Assembly (NCBI RefSeq): GCF_001866665.1
Contig: NZ_MLYO01000055.1
Coordinates: forward strand, 124,001-188,000
Length of the DNA stretch: 64,000 nucleotides
Reading direction: 5' to 3'
Source of the DNA: Streptomyces monashensis
GTDB taxonomy: Bacteria; Actinomycetota; Actinomycetes; Streptomycetales; Streptomycetaceae
Positions 1 through 8,958 of the stretch are shown one piece after another. The position numbers and the translations under genes are program-made. Positions within the stretch are counted from its first letter, which is position 1; every line of letters begins with the position of its first letter. The notes below the pieces were generated by a model. The model made no database searches, had not been told where the DNA came from, and saw only the letters and a program-made list of their open reading frames with translations.

Positions 1-1636
1 CCGCGGCGACCTCGACGGAGCCGAACCCCAGCTGCGGGCCGCCACCGCGGCCGGCGACCGCGCCGCCGCCAACAACCTCGGCGTCCTGCTGCATCAGCGC
101 GGCTATCCCGAGGACGCCGCCGGCTGGTGGCGCATCGCCGCCGTGGCCGGCTCCGCCGCCGCCGCGCACGCGCTCGGCCGCTACCACCGCGAGCGCGGGG
201 ACGAGCCCGCCGCCGAGTACTGGCTGCGCCAGTCCGCCGAGCAGGGCCACGCCCTGGGCGCCTACGCCCTCGCCGACCTGCTGGAACACCGCGGGGACGT
301 CGGCGCCGAACACTGGATGCGCGCCGCCGCCGAGCGCGGGCACCGCGAGGCGGCGTACCGGCTGGCCCGCGCTCTCGACCGCACCTCGGGCCCGGAGGAG
401 GGGACCGGGCCCGACAACGCTGTCACGGAGGCCGAGCAGTGGTACCGGCAGGCCGCCGCGCGCGGTCACCGCAGGGCCGCGCTGCACCTCGGGGCGATCC
501 TGGAGAAGCGGGGCGAGCTGAAGGAGGCCGGGCGCTGGTACCTGACCTCGGCCAAGGACGGCGAGGCCCGGGCCGCCTGCGCGCTGGGCTTCCTGCTGCG
601 CGACGCCGGGGACGCCGAGAGCGCGGCCGTGTGGTGGCTGCGCGCCGCCCAGGACGGCGACGGCAACGCGGCCAACGCGCTCGGCGCGCTGCACGCCGAG
701 CGGGGCGAGACGCAGACCGCCGAGCGCTGGTACCGGGCGGCGCTCGAAGCGGGCGACGACAACGGCGCGTACAACCTCGGGCTGCTCTGCGCCGAGCAGG
801 GGCGCACCGCGCAGGCCGAGCAGTGGTACCGGCGAGCCGCCTACGCCGGGCACCGGGAGGCCGCGAACGCGCTCGCGATCCTGCTGCTCCAGGGCAGCGA
901 CACCACCGGCGCCGAGCCGTGGTTCTCCAAGGCCGCCGAGGCCGGCAGCGTGGACGCCGCGTTCAACCTCGGCATCCTCTACGCCGGGCGCGGCACCGGA
1001 CCGGACGCGGAGACGGCGCTGCGCTGGTACGAGCGGGCGGCTGCCGCCGGGCACACCGAGGCCGCGCTCCAGGTCGGGATCGCCCGGCTGCGCGAGGGCG
1101 ACGAGCAGGAGGCCGAACGGCATCTGCGGTGCGCGGCGGGCGGCGGCAGCGCGGAGGCGGCGTACCGGCTGGCCACGCTGCTGGACGCGCGCCGGCCGCC
1201 GGAGCCGGCGCACGAGCTGGGCGAGATCGTGCACGAGAAGACCGAGTGCGAGGAGTGGTACGAGCGCGCCGCCACGCAGGGGCACCGGCGCGCCCAGGTG
1301 CGGGTCGGCATGCTGGCCGCGGCGCGGGGCGACGTCGTCGAGGCGGCGCGGTGGTATCGCGAGGCGGCGGAGGCCGGCTCGCGCAACGGCGCCTTCAACC
1401 TGGGGCTGCTGCTGGCCCGGGAGGGCAGCGAGCCGGAGGCGGCGGTGTGGTGGACCCGTGCCGCCGACGCCGGGCACGGCCGGGCAGCACTCCGGCTGGC
1501 CCTCGTCTACGCGCGTCGGGGAGAGCTGGCTGAGGGGCAGCGCTGGGCGGACCGCGCCGTGGCGCTGGGACCGGCCGAGGTCGCGGAGCGGGCGGGGCGG
1601 CTGCGGGACGCGCTGCGCGAAGAGCTCTCGGCGTGA
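1..1636 (+). CDS. Sel1/TPR-repeat protein (5' end outside window)
   Basis: The reading frame is open from base 2, so the true start lies upstream; a GTG at 143 is only an internal candidate. The visible 540 or so residues are a continuous solenoid of about 35-residue helical repeats with a recurring pattern of A-E-x-W-Y/W-x-x-A-A-x-x-G-H near the end of one helix and A-A-x-x-L-G-x-L-L in the next, typical of Sel1-like/tetratricopeptide repeats. No catalytic domain, signal peptide or membrane segment is seen in this part. Such proteins usually act as protein-interaction scaffolds; the partner cannot be inferred here. It stops 76 bp before the initiator tRNA gene. Confidence 0.85.
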   Translation, partial: RGDLDGAEPQLRAATAAGDRAAANNLGVLLHQRGYPEDAAGWWRIAAVAGSAAAAHALGRYHRERGDEPAAEYWLRQSAEQGHALGAYALADLLEHRGDVGAEHWMRAAAERGHREAAYRLARALDRTSGPEEGTGPDNAVTEAEQWYRQAAARGHRRAALHLGAILEKRGELKEAGRWYLTSAKDGEARAACALGFLLRDAGDAESAAVWWLRAAQDGDGNAANALGALHAERGETQTAERWYRAALEAGDDNGAYNLGLLCAEQGRTAQAEQWYRRAAYAGHREAANALAILLLQGSDTTGAEPWFSKAAEAGSVDAAFNLGILYAGRGTGPDAETALRWYERAAAAGHTEAALQVGIARLREGDEQEAERHLRCAAGGGSAEAAYRLATLLDARRPPEPAHELGEIVHEKTECEEWYERAATQGHRRAQVRVGMLAAARGDVVEAARWYREAAEAGSRNGAFNLGLLLAREGSEPEAAVWWTRAADAGHGRAALRLALVYARRGELAEGQRWADRAVALGPAEVAERAGRLRDALREELSA

Positions 1637-1712
1637 AGACGTGACCCCGGCCACGTCCGGTGAAACGGATTTGCCTCCGCGGACTTCCCTCACGTAATGT
1701 CGTGTTCACCGA

Positions 1713-1786
1713 CGCGGGGTGGAGCAGCTCGGTAGCTCGCTGGGCTCATAACCCAGAGGTCGCAGGTTCAAATCCTGTCCCCGCTA
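1713..1786 (+). tRNA. Initiator tRNA-fMet (anticodon CAU)
   Basis: The sequence folds as a cloverleaf with anticodon loop CTCATAA. Two initiator hallmarks are visible: the anticodon stem ends in three consecutive G-C pairs (CTGGG/CCCAG), and the first acceptor position is unpaired (C1 opposite T72). The T arm contains GGTTCAAATCC. CCA is not encoded, as is usual in Streptomyces. A perfect hairpin follows directly. Confidence 0.95.
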
Positions 1787-1793
1787 CTGAAGG

Positions 1794-1831
1794 CCGAGGG
1801 CCGGAATCCAGAGATGGATTCCGGCCCTCGG
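1794..1831 (+). terminator. Hairpin terminator of the tRNA
   Basis: Perfect 17-bp inverted repeat (1794-1810 with 1815-1831) closed by a GAGA tetraloop, 8 bp after the tRNA. There is no T-run, which is normal for Streptomyces terminators. Confidence 0.8.
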
Positions 1832-1860
1832 TGCGTTCAGGGGCCAAGAAGGCCAGAAGT

Positions 1861-1887
1861 GAAAAAGAAGGGGGCTCACGCCCCCTT
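1861..1887 (-). terminator. Intrinsic terminator of catR
   Basis: Eight-bp stem (1868-1875 with 1880-1887) with a 4-nt loop, three bases beyond the stop of the minus-strand Fur-family gene. Read on the minus strand, the stem is followed by a T-rich tract (1861-1867). Confidence 0.8.
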
Positions 1888-1889
1888 GC

Positions 1890-2306
1890 TCACGCGCCCG
1901 CGCAGTCCGGGCACAGTCCCCGGTACGTCACCTCGACGTCCGACACCGTGAAGCCGAAGCGCTCCGTGTCGGGGAGGTCGGCGAGCGGGTTGCCCGTCGG
2001 GTGGACGTCGCGGATCGCGCCGCAGCGGGCGCAGACCAGGTGGTGGTGCGGGCGGTGCGCGTTCGGGTCGTACCGCTTCGCGCGCTTGTCCGTCGCGACT
2101 TCCAGCACCTCGCCCAGCGAGACCAGCTCGCCCAGGGTGTTGTAGACGGTCGCCCGGGAGATCTCCGGGAGCTTCGTGACGGCGCGCGCATGGACCTCGT
2201 CGGCCGTGAGGTGGACGTGCTCACCGTCCAGGACCTCGGCCACCACGCGTCGCTGCGCGGTCATCCGCCATCCGCGTCCACGCAGCCGTTCCAGAAGGTC
2301 GCTCAT
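1890..2306 (-). CDS. catR: Fur/PerR-family metalloregulator (CatR-like)
   Basis: 138-residue Fur-family repressor. The N-terminal half is a winged helix (recognition region around EISRATVYNTLGEL); the C-terminal half has the metal-binding dimerisation domain with a His-rich segment (HRPHHHL) and two CxxC pairs (CARC and CPDC) for structural zinc. The residue after the first CxxC pair is Asp (IRDVHP), the PerR-type choice rather than the Glu usual in Fur, which suits peroxide sensing by metal-catalysed oxidation. It is divergent from a catalase gene and shares its promoter region. That is the arrangement of CatR/CatA in S. coelicolor, where CatR represses catA and itself. Confidence 0.88.
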   Translation of the reverse strand: MSDLLERLRGRGWRMTAQRRVVAEVLDGEHVHLTADEVHARAVTKLPEISRATVYNTLGELVSLGEVLEVATDKRAKRYDPNAHRPHHHLVCARCGAIRDVHPTGNPLADLPDTERFGFTVSDVEVTYRGLCPDCAGA

Positions 2307-2367
2307 GGCTATCAGCCTAACAGGAGGAGGGACCAGGACGGGAATAGGTGTGAGATTGGAACGCTGT

Positions 2368-2395
2368 TTGACTTAGATCTAGTCTAATGTAGGAT
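2368..2395 (+). promoter_or_regulatory. catA promoter with embedded CatR/PerR-type box
   Basis: TTGACT (2368-2373) and TAGGAT (2390-2395) are separated by 16 bp. Between them lies TTAGATCTAGTCTAA (2373-2387), an imperfect 7-1-7 inverted repeat of the Fur/PerR box class (5 of 7 arm positions pair). A repressor bound here would block the polymerase site. Identification of the bound protein as the neighbouring CatR-like regulator is inference. Confidence 0.7.
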
Positions 2396-2451
2396 CGAAA
2401 ACTAGTTTGGCCACAGGACAGGACTGGTCAGGAATGACGCAGGAGGCGCAC

Positions 2452-3903
2452 GTGACGCAGGGACCGCTCACCACGGAGGCCGGTGCCCCGGTCGCCGACA
2501 ACCAGAACAGCGAGACGGCCGGCATCGGCGGACCGGTCCTGGTCCAGGATCAGCTCCTGCTGGAGAAGCTCGCCCACTTCAACCGGGAGCGGATCCCCGA
2601 GCGCGTCGTGCACGCGCGCGGTGCGGGTGCGTACGGCACCTTCACGGTCACGGCGGACGTCACGCCGTACACGCGGGCCGCCTTCCTCTCCGAGGTCGGC
2701 AAGGAGACCGAGACCTTCCTGCGCTTCTCGACCGTGGCCGGAAACCTCGGCGCGGCGGACGCCGTCCGCGACCCGCGTGGCTTCGCGCTGAAGTTCTACA
2801 CCGAGGAGGGCAACTACGACCTCGTCGGCAACAACACCCCGGTCTTCTTCATCCGGGACGCGATCAAGTTCCCGGACTTCATCCACACCCAGAAGCGCGA
2901 CCCGTACACGGGCAGCCAGGAGGCCGACAACGTCTGGGACTTCTGGGGGCTCAGCCCCGAGGCGACCCACCAGGTGACCTGGCTGTTCGGCGACCGCGGC
3001 ATCCCGGCGTCATACCGGCACATGGACGGCTTCGGCTCGCACACCTACCAGTGGAGCAACGAGGCGGGCGAGGTCTTCTGGGTCAAGTACCACTTCAAGA
3101 CCGACCAGGGGATCAAGAACCTCACGGCCGAGGAGGCCGGGGTGCTCGCGGGCCGGGACCCCGACTCCCACCAGCGCGATCTGCGGGAGGCGATCGAGCG
3201 CGGGGAGTTCCCGAGCTGGACCGTGGGCGTGCAGATCATGCCGGCGGCGGACGCGGCGACGTACCGCTTCAACCCGTTCGACCTGACCAAGGTGTGGCCG
3301 CACGCGGACTACCCGGTCACAGAGATCGGCAGGCTGGAGCTGAACCGCAACCCGCGGAACGTCTTCGCCGAGGTCGAGCAGTCGATCTTCAGCCCCGCGC
3401 ACTTCGTGCCGGGCATCGGCCCCTCGCCCGACAAGATGCTCCAGGGCCGCCTCTTCGCGTACGGCGACGCGCACCGCTACCGCGTCGGCATCAACGCCGA
3501 CCACCTGCCGGTGAACCGCCCGCACGCCACCGAGGCGCGCACCAACTCCCGGGACGGCTTCCTCTACGACGGCCGGCACGGCGGGACGAAGAACTACGAG
3601 CCGAACAGCTTCGGCGGTCCGCGGCAGACCGGCCGTGCGCTGTGGGAGCCCACCTCCGTCGCCGGCCCCACCGGCGGCCACCCGACCCCGGTGCACGCCG
3701 AGGACGACGACTTCGTGCAGGCGGGCAACCTCTACCGGCTGATGTCGGAGGAGGAGAAGGAGCGTCTGGTGGCCAACCTCGCGGCCGCGATCGCGCCCGT
3801 CTCGCGCGAGGACATCGCCGAGCGGGCGATCGGCAACTTCGCGCAGGCCGACGCCGACTTCGGCAAGCGGCTGGAGGCGGCGGTGCGCGCGCTGCGCGGC
3901 TGA
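2452..3903 (+). CDS. catA: Monofunctional haem catalase
   Basis: 483-residue small-subunit catalase that dismutates hydrogen peroxide in the cytoplasm. The catalytic His lies in the [11 protein letters not shown] segment, the distal Asn region is around [12 protein letters not shown], and the proximal haem-ligand Tyr is in the R-L-F-A-Y-G motif. GTG 2452 is chosen because a perfect AGGAGG (2441-2446) precedes it by 5 nt and the protein then begins [18 protein letters not shown], as in known Streptomyces CatA. The in-frame ATG at 2434 and TTG at 2407 have no spaced ribosome site. Expression is probably induced by peroxide through the divergent CatR-like repressor. Confidence 0.95.
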   Translation: MTQGPLTTEAGAPVADNQNSETAGIGGPVLVQDQLLLEKLAHFNRERIPERVVHARGAGAYGTFTVTADVTPYTRAAFLSEVGKETETFLRFSTVAGNLGAADAVRDPRGFALKFYTEEGNYDLVGNNTPVFFIRDAIKFPDFIHTQKRDPYTGSQEADNVWDFWGLSPEATHQVTWLFGDRGIPASYRHMDGFGSHTYQWSNEAGEVFWVKYHFKTDQGIKNLTAEEAGVLAGRDPDSHQRDLREAIERGEFPSWTVGVQIMPAADAATYRFNPFDLTKVWPHADYPVTEIGRLELNRNPRNVFAEVEQSIFSPAHFVPGIGPSPDKMLQGRLFAYGDAHRYRVGINADHLPVNRPHATEARTNSRDGFLYDGRHGGTKNYEPNSFGGPRQTGRALWEPTSVAGPTGGHPTPVHAEDDDFVQAGNLYRLMSEEEKERLVANLAAAIAPVSREDIAERAIGNFAQADADFGKRLEAAVRALRG

Positions 3904-3973
3904 GGCGCGCCTGAGCTGGTGGCACGCTCAGCGCCTCCCCCGGAGCCTTGAAGACCTGGGGGTATCCCCAGGC

Positions 3974-4006
3974 GGGCCGGACCCCACGGTGCTCGGGGTC
4001 CGGCCC
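3974..4006 (+). terminator. catA terminator
   Basis: Perfect 12-bp stem (3974-3985 with 3995-4006) with a 9-nt loop, followed by GTTT, 70 bp beyond the catalase stop and before the convergent CBS-domain gene. Confidence 0.8.
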
Positions 4007-4031
4007 GTTTCGCATGCCCCGTTGCGCGTGC

Positions 4032-4427
4032 TCAGAGTGCCGGTGCGGGCGCGCGGGCCGGAAGCCAGCAGCGGATGATGTCGCGGACGGAGACGATGCC
4101 GGCCACCTCGCCCCGGTCGAGGACGATCAGGTGCCGGAAGCCGCCGCGGGTCATGGCCTGGGCGGCTTCCTGGAGCGACCAGGTGGGGGCGGCGAAGACG
4201 ACGTCGGTGGTGGTGTGGGCGTGGGCGCGTTCGGTGTCCGGGTTCTGGCCGAGGCCGACGGAGTTGAGGATGTCACGTTCGGTCAGGACGCCGATGCCGC
4301 CGGAGTCCGGGTCGAGGACCACGGCGGCGCCGGTGCGGCGGGCGGACATCAGGGTGGCCGCCTGGCGAAGGGTGTGGGTGGGGCCGACGGTGAGGATCAC
4401 CGTGCTCATGGCATCTCGGACGAGCAT
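4032..4427 (-). CDS. Tandem CBS-domain protein
   Basis: 131-residue protein made of two CBS domains (about residues 5-60 and 70-125) and little else, with typical T-x-x-D-I/R-D-I-L endings (VLTERDILN and VSVRDIIR). Stand-alone CBS pairs usually bind adenine nucleotides and act as energy-state sensors or partners; the target here is unknown. ATG 4427 is preferred over the upstream in-frame start because AGGAGG (4438-4443) sits 10 nt upstream. A 7-bp hairpin (GAATCCC, 4446-4452, with GGGATTC, 4460-4466) lies in the leader just upstream of the ribosome site. Confidence 0.85.
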   Translation of the reverse strand: MLVRDAMSTVILTVGPTHTLRQAATLMSARRTGAAVVLDPDSGGIGVLTERDILNSVGLGQNPDTERAHAHTTTDVVFAAPTWSLQEAAQAMTRGGFRHLIVLDRGEVAGIVSVRDIIRCWLPARAPAPAL

Positions 4428-4567
4428 GGATGGTCCACCTCCTAGGAATCCCACGAGAAGGGATTCACAAGTTCACAAATGAGGGTGGAGTCAGAGTGCC
4501 AGGTAAAGGGAGGGTCAACAAGGGGGCGCGCGACGTCAGTTGAGGGCGTGCGCGCTCTTCCTCGCTG

Positions 4568-5368
4568 TCAGCCGCGCGGGTTGAGGTACCCCAGCAGCTC
4601 GTCGTGGAGCAGGCCGTTGGACGCGGCCGCGTTGCCGCTGTGCGGGCCCGGCTGGCCGTCGAGGCCTGTGAAGCTGCCGCCCGCCTCGGTGACGACGATC
4701 GCGTTGGCGGCCATGTCCCACAGGGACAGCTCGGGCTCGGCGCACATGTCGACGGCACCCTCGGCGACCATCATGTAGGGCCAGAAATCGCCGTACGCGC
4801 GCGTGCGCCACACCTGGCGGGTGAGCTCCAGGAAGCCGCCGAGCCGGCGCTGCTCCTCCCAGCCGGACAGGGAGGAGTACGCGAACGAGGCGTCCGCGAG
4901 CTTGCCGACGCTGGAGACGTGGATGCGGGAGGCCGCGGTGAGGTTGCGGCCGGTGAAGGCGCCGTGGCCCTTCGCGGCCCACCAGCGGCGGCTGAGGGCG
5001 GGGGCGGAGACGACGCCGACGACGGGGTGGAAACCGCCCTCGCCCGCCTCCATCAGGGAGATGAGGGTGGCCCAGACGGGGACGCCGCGCACGTAGTTCT
5101 TGGTGCCGTCGATCGGGTCGATCACCCAGCGGCGGGGCCCGCTGCCCTCGATCCCGTACTCCTCGCCGAGGACCGCGTCCCGGGGGCGGGCGCGCTGGAG
5201 CTGGCCGCGGATGAGCTCCTCCGCCGCCTTGTCCGCCTCGCTCACCGGCGTCATGTCCGGCTTCGTCTCCACCTTCAGGTCGAGAGCCTTGAAGCGGTCC
5301 ATGGTGACGGCGTCGGCGGCGTCCGCGAGAACGTGGGCGAGGCGCAGGTCATCGAGGTAGTCCGGCAT
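4568..5368 (-). CDS. hisN: Inositol-monophosphatase-family histidinol-phosphatase
   Basis: 266-residue member of the inositol monophosphatase superfamily. Metal-binding signatures are visible: GEEYG, then [13 protein letters not shown] (the D-P-I-D-G-T motif), and [16 protein letters not shown] near the C-terminus. In S. coelicolor the corresponding gene encodes HisN, which dephosphorylates L-histidinol phosphate in histidine biosynthesis; the substrate here is assigned by similarity. The longer open frame upstream of 5368 lacks family similarity, so ATG 5368 is taken, although its ribosome site is weak. It is divergent from a TetR gene. Confidence 0.88.
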   Translation of the reverse strand: MPDYLDDLRLAHVLADAADAVTMDRFKALDLKVETKPDMTPVSEADKAAEELIRGQLQRARPRDAVLGEEYGIEGSGPRRWVIDPIDGTKNYVRGVPVWATLISLMEAGEGGFHPVVGVVSAPALSRRWWAAKGHGAFTGRNLTAASRIHVSSVGKLADASFAYSSLSGWEEQRRLGGFLELTRQVWRTRAYGDFWPYMMVAEGAVDMCAEPELSLWDMAANAIVVTEAGGSFTGLDGQPGPHSGNAAASNGLLHDELLGYLNPRG

Positions 5369-5597
5369 GGGGGAACCGTATCTGCCGGGATCGGGGTGGG
5401 GCCAGCGGGGCGCGGCGGGTCCGGCCGTTCCCACCCGGTCGACACGGTTGTTTCCATCCGGACGGCGTGCTCGCTCCCACTCGGGCGGCACCGGCAGCCA
5501 CGTCCGCGGCGCCCCGCGCACGGCCCGCGCCCCCTTGACAGTGCCTGCGGCCGCGTCAACTCTGGGCGCAGAACTGGTCTGGCCCAGGGAGGCGACG

Positions 5598-6218
5598 ATG
5601 CCTGCTGCCCGGGAGTCCTTGCTGGACGCCGCTTTCACGGCGCTCGCGCGCCGGCCGTGGCCCGCGGTGCGGATGGTCGACGTGGCCGCGACGGCCGGGG
5701 TGTCCCGGCAGACCCTCTACAACGAGTTCGGCAGCAAGGACGGCCTCGCCCGGGCCCTGGTGCGGCGGGCGGCCGACCGCTACCTCGCCGGTGTCGAGCG
5801 GGCGCTCGCCGGCTCCGCCGAACCCCGCGAGCGGCTCACCGCCGTCGCCGAGTGGACCAGCGCCGCGGCGCGGGAGAACGCGCTGGTACGCGCCATGCTC
5901 ACCGGCTGCTGGAGCGAGCGGCTGCCCACCCCGCCGCTCGCCGCCGTGCCGTCCTCCTCCACGGTGCCCGCACAGCGCCGCGCGGACGGGCCGCTGCCGA
6001 CGCCGCACGACCTCGTCCGGATCGTGCGCGACCGCGCGGCCACCGCCCTGGCCGGACCCGCCGCCGGCCCCGTCGACACCGCCGAACTGGCCCACCCCTG
6101 CGAGCTGGTCGTGCGTCTCGCCCTGTCCTGCGTCGCGGCCCCGCCGGGGGAGGGCGGCGTCGCCGAACTGGTCCGCGCGGTGGTCAGTGCGCCGAGCCCG
6201 ACAGCTGGAGCCCGATGA
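5598..6218 (+). CDS. TetR-family regulator
   Basis: 206-residue TetR-type repressor with an N-terminal HTH (roughly residues 5-50; [21 protein letters not shown] is split around the recognition helix) and an all-helical ligand domain with a proline-rich middle. GGGAGG at 5587-5592 supports ATG 5598. It is divergent from hisN and convergent with the SMR exporter gene, whose 3' end it overlaps by 35 bp. Regulation of that exporter is a possibility only, as the promoters are not shared. Confidence 0.85.
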   Translation: MPAARESLLDAAFTALARRPWPAVRMVDVAATAGVSRQTLYNEFGSKDGLARALVRRAADRYLAGVERALAGSAEPRERLTAVAEWTSAAARENALVRAMLTGCWSERLPTPPLAAVPSSSTVPAQRRADGPLPTPHDLVRIVRDRAATALAGPAAGPVDTAELAHPCELVVRLALSCVAAPPGEGGVAELVRAVVSAPSPTAGAR

Positions 6219-6507
6219 CCCCGACGATGACGAAGCTGATCGACACGATCTTCAGCGTGGACACCAGGTCACCGAGGAAGACCATGCCGTAGATCGCCGT
6301 GCCCGCCGCGCCGATCCCCGTCCACACGGCGTAGGCGGGGCCGACGTCGAGCTTCTTCAGGGAGAGGGTCAACAGGCCGAAGCTGCCCAGCGCGAAGCTG
6401 GCGAAGGCGATCGTCGGCCACAGGCGGGTGAACCCGTGAGAGAGCTTCAGGCACACGGCGAAACCGGTCTCCAGCATCCCGGCCACGACCACCAGCAGCC
6501 ACGCCAT
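6184..6507 (-). CDS. SMR-family small multidrug/guanidinium exporter (SugE/Gdx-like)
   Basis: 107-residue membrane protein with four predicted transmembrane helices and the conserved membrane-embedded Glu in the first helix (AGMLETGFAVCLK). The segments VGPAYAVWTGIGAAGT and FLGD match the small multidrug resistance family. The pattern leans towards the SugE/Gdx subtype that exports guanidinium or quaternary ammonium compounds, but paired-type EmrE relatives cannot be excluded. The 3' end overlaps the convergent TetR gene by 35 bp. I did not find a convincing guanidine riboswitch in the leader. Confidence 0.88.
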   Translation of the reverse strand: MAWLLVVVAGMLETGFAVCLKLSHGFTRLWPTIAFASFALGSFGLLTLSLKKLDVGPAYAVWTGIGAAGTAIYGMVFLGDLVSTLKIVSISFVIVGVIGLQLSGSAH

Positions 6508-6591
6508 GTGCTGTCCTCCCGTTGATCCGGCTCACCGGTTCGGTGCGAGTATGCACTTACCGGCCTCTCATCCGGCCAAACAACGTGGTGG

Positions 6592-7602
6592 TCAGTCGCC
6601 TTCCCGGCGCTCCCGGGTGGCCAGCAGCCGGCGCAGCGAGTACAACCGTGCCGGATCCGCGTGCCCCTCCTCGACCCAGGCGTCCAGCGCGCAGTCCGGC
6701 TCGTCGTGGCTGCACGCGCGCGGGCAGCCCTCCGTGCCGGGTTCGAGGTCCGGGAAGGCGTGGATGACGCGGGAGGGGTCGACGTGCGCGAGGCCGAAGG
6801 AGCGCACGCCCGGGGTGTCGATGACCCAGCCCTCGTCGTCGTCGAGCGGCAGCGCCAGCGCCGAGGTCGTGGTGTGCCGGCCCCGGCCCGTCACGGCGTT
6901 GACGTGTCCCGTCGTACGCCGCCGGTCCTTGGGGACGAGCGCGTTGACGAGGGTGGTCTTGCCGACGCCGGAGTGGCCGACGAACGCGGTGATCCGGCCG
7001 TCCAGATGGGCGCGCACCCGCTCCGCCGCGTCCCCGTTCTCCAGCTCCTCGCGGCTCGTGACGACGAACGGGATGTCGAGGTCGCCGTACAGCTCCAGCA
7101 GCTTGCCCGGCGGGGCCAGGTCCGACTTCGTCATCACCAGCAGCGGCTCCAGACCGCCGTCGAACGCGGCCACCAGACAGCGGTCGATCAGCCGGGGGCG
7201 GGGCTCCGGGTCGGCGAGCGCCGTGACGATCGCCAGCTGGTGCGCGTTGGCGACGACCACCCGCTCGTAGGGGTCGTCGTCGTCGGCCGTGCGGCGCAGC
7301 ACCGAGGCGCGCTCCTCGATGCGGACGATCCGGGCGAGCGTGTCCTTCTTGCCGGACAGGTCACCGACCAGGGCGACCCGGTCACCCACCACGGCGGCCT
7401 TGCGGCCCAGTTCGCGGGCCTTCATCGCCATGACCGGACGACCCTCGACCAGACAGGTCAGCCGCCCCCGGTCGACAGTGAGGACCATGCCCTCGGCCGC
7501 GTCCTCGTGCTTGGGCCGGATGTTGGTCCGCGGCCGGTTGCCCTTGCGGTTGGGACGGGTGCGGATGTCGTCCTCGTCGGTGTGCTTGCCGTAGCGGCGC
7601 AT
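6592..7602 (-). CDS. rsgA: Ribosome small-subunit GTPase RsgA
   Basis: 336-residue circularly permuted GTPase that checks late maturation of the 30S subunit. An N-terminal OB-fold region is followed by G4 (TKSD), then G1 (GHSGVGKTTL), then G3 (DTPG), the permuted order diagnostic of RsgA/YjeQ. The C-terminal zinc module is GCPRACSHDEPDC. ATG 7602 gives the family-typical start and lies 11 nt beyond the aroA stop; the longer frame to 7638 would overlap aroA. It is very likely co-transcribed with aroA. Confidence 0.95.
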   Translation of the reverse strand: MRRYGKHTDEDDIRTRPNRKGNRPRTNIRPKHEDAAEGMVLTVDRGRLTCLVEGRPVMAMKARELGRKAAVVGDRVALVGDLSGKKDTLARIVRIEERASVLRRTADDDDPYERVVVANAHQLAIVTALADPEPRPRLIDRCLVAAFDGGLEPLLVMTKSDLAPPGKLLELYGDLDIPFVVTSREELENGDAAERVRAHLDGRITAFVGHSGVGKTTLVNALVPKDRRRTTGHVNAVTGRGRHTTTSALALPLDDDEGWVIDTPGVRSFGLAHVDPSRVIHAFPDLEPGTEGCPRACSHDEPDCALDAWVEEGHADPARLYSLRRLLATRERREGD

Positions 7603-7613
7603 GGCGTCTGTCC

Positions 7614-8930
7614 CTACTGCCCGAGCATCCCGGTCCACAGCTCGGGGAAGTCCGGCAGGGTCTTGGCCGTCGTCGCCACGTTCTCGATCCGCACGCCCTC
7701 GACCGCGAGGCCGAGGATCGCGCCGGCGGTCGCCATGCGGTGGTCCTCGTAGGTGTGGAAGGTGCCGCCGTGCAGCGGGCGCGGGCGGATGTGCAGACCG
7801 TCGGCCGTCTCCGTGACGTCACCGCCGAGTTCGTTGATCTCCTTGGTGAGCGCGGCCAGCCGGTCCGTCTCGTGCAGCCGCAGATGGGCCACGCCCCGCA
7901 GGGTGGAGGGGGAGTCGGCGAGGGCGGCCACCGCCGCGATGCCGGGGGTCAGCTCGCCGACGTCACCGAGGTCCACGTCGATACCGTGGATGGCACCCGA
8001 ACCGGTGAACACCAGCCCGTAGTCGGTGAGTTCACAGGAACCGCCCATCTCGGTGAAGACCTCCCGCAGCCGGTCGCCGGGCTGCGTGGTCCGCTCCGGC
8101 CAGTCGGGGATCAGCACCGTGCCGCCGGTGACCAGCGCGGCGGCGAGGAACGGCTGGGCGTTGGACAGGTCGGGCTCGACCGTCAGGTCCCGGCCGAGCA
8201 GCGCGCCCGGCGTCACCCGCCACACGTTCGGCTCGCCGCCGGACTCCGGGGTGTCCACCTGGGCGCCGACCGCGCGCAGCATGTCGACGGTCATCCGGAT
8301 GTGCGGCATGGAGGGGAGCGTGCTCCCCGTGTGGCGGACCTCGACACCCTGGTTGAAGCGCGGGCCGGAGAGCAGCAGGGCCGACACGAACTGGGACGAG
8401 GACGACGCGTCGATCGCCACCGGACCGCCGTCCAGCGCCCCGCCGCCGTGCACGGTCAGGGGCAGCGTGCCCCGGCCGTCGTCGTCGATCCGGGCGCCGA
8501 GCACACGCAGCGCGTCGATCACGCCGTTCAGGGGGCGCTCGTACGAGCGGGGGTCGCCGTCGAACCGGATCGTGCCGTCGGCCAGCGCGGCGACCGGCGG
8601 CAGGAAACGCATCACCGTGCCGGCGTTGCCGACGTCGACGGTCGCCGGGCCGCGCAGGCCGCTCGGCACCACTCGCCAGGCCTCGCCGGTGCCGTCGGGG
8701 CCGACCCCCTCCTCGATCTCCACGCCCATGGCCCGCAGGGCGCCGGCCATCAGCAGGGTGTCGCGGGAGCGCAGCGGGCGGCGCAGCCAGCCGGGCTCGG
8801 AGGCGAGGGCGGCGAGGACGAGGGCACGGTTGGTGACCGACTTGGACCCCGGCACGTGGACCGTCGCGTCGACGGCTCCGCTCGCGTGCGGGGCGGGCCA
8901 GAGTGCGGGAAGGGCGGTGTTCGGGGCCAT
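7614..8930 (-). CDS. aroA: 3-phosphoshikimate 1-carboxyvinyltransferase (EPSP synthase)
   Basis: 438-residue cytoplasmic enzyme joining shikimate-3-phosphate and phosphoenolpyruvate in the shikimate pathway to aromatic amino acids. Visible signatures are [16 protein letters not shown] near the N-terminus, [12 protein letters not shown] in the first domain, and the [21 protein letters not shown]-type segment in the second half. Length is normal. It is first in a probable aroA-rsgA transcript and is preceded, on the same strand, by an M50-like peptidase gene. No clear ribosome site precedes the ATG. Confidence 0.96.
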   Translation of the reverse strand: MAPNTALPALWPAPHASGAVDATVHVPGSKSVTNRALVLAALASEPGWLRRPLRSRDTLLMAGALRAMGVEIEEGVGPDGTGEAWRVVPSGLRGPATVDVGNAGTVMRFLPPVAALADGTIRFDGDPRSYERPLNGVIDALRVLGARIDDDGRGTLPLTVHGGGALDGGPVAIDASSSSQFVSALLLSGPRFNQGVEVRHTGSTLPSMPHIRMTVDMLRAVGAQVDTPESGGEPNVWRVTPGALLGRDLTVEPDLSNAQPFLAAALVTGGTVLIPDWPERTTQPGDRLREVFTEMGGSCELTDYGLVFTGSGAIHGIDVDLGDVGELTPGIAAVAALADSPSTLRGVAHLRLHETDRLAALTKEINELGGDVTETADGLHIRPRPLHGGTFHTYEDHRMATAGAILGLAVEGVRIENVATTAKTLPDFPELWTGMLGQ

Positions 8931-8958
8931 GGGCCCACTTTATAAGGAGGGTCGGCGG

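Noticed and set aside
2340-2368. GGGAAT ... GTT upstream of catA as a SigR promoter
   Set aside because: The spacing is 20 bp, not 18, and a canonical TTGACT/TAGGAT promoter with a Fur-type box fits better.
6508-6591. Guanidine riboswitch upstream of the SMR exporter
   Set aside because: The leader has short inverted repeats but not the conserved blocks of guanidine I, II or III aptamers that I can recognise.
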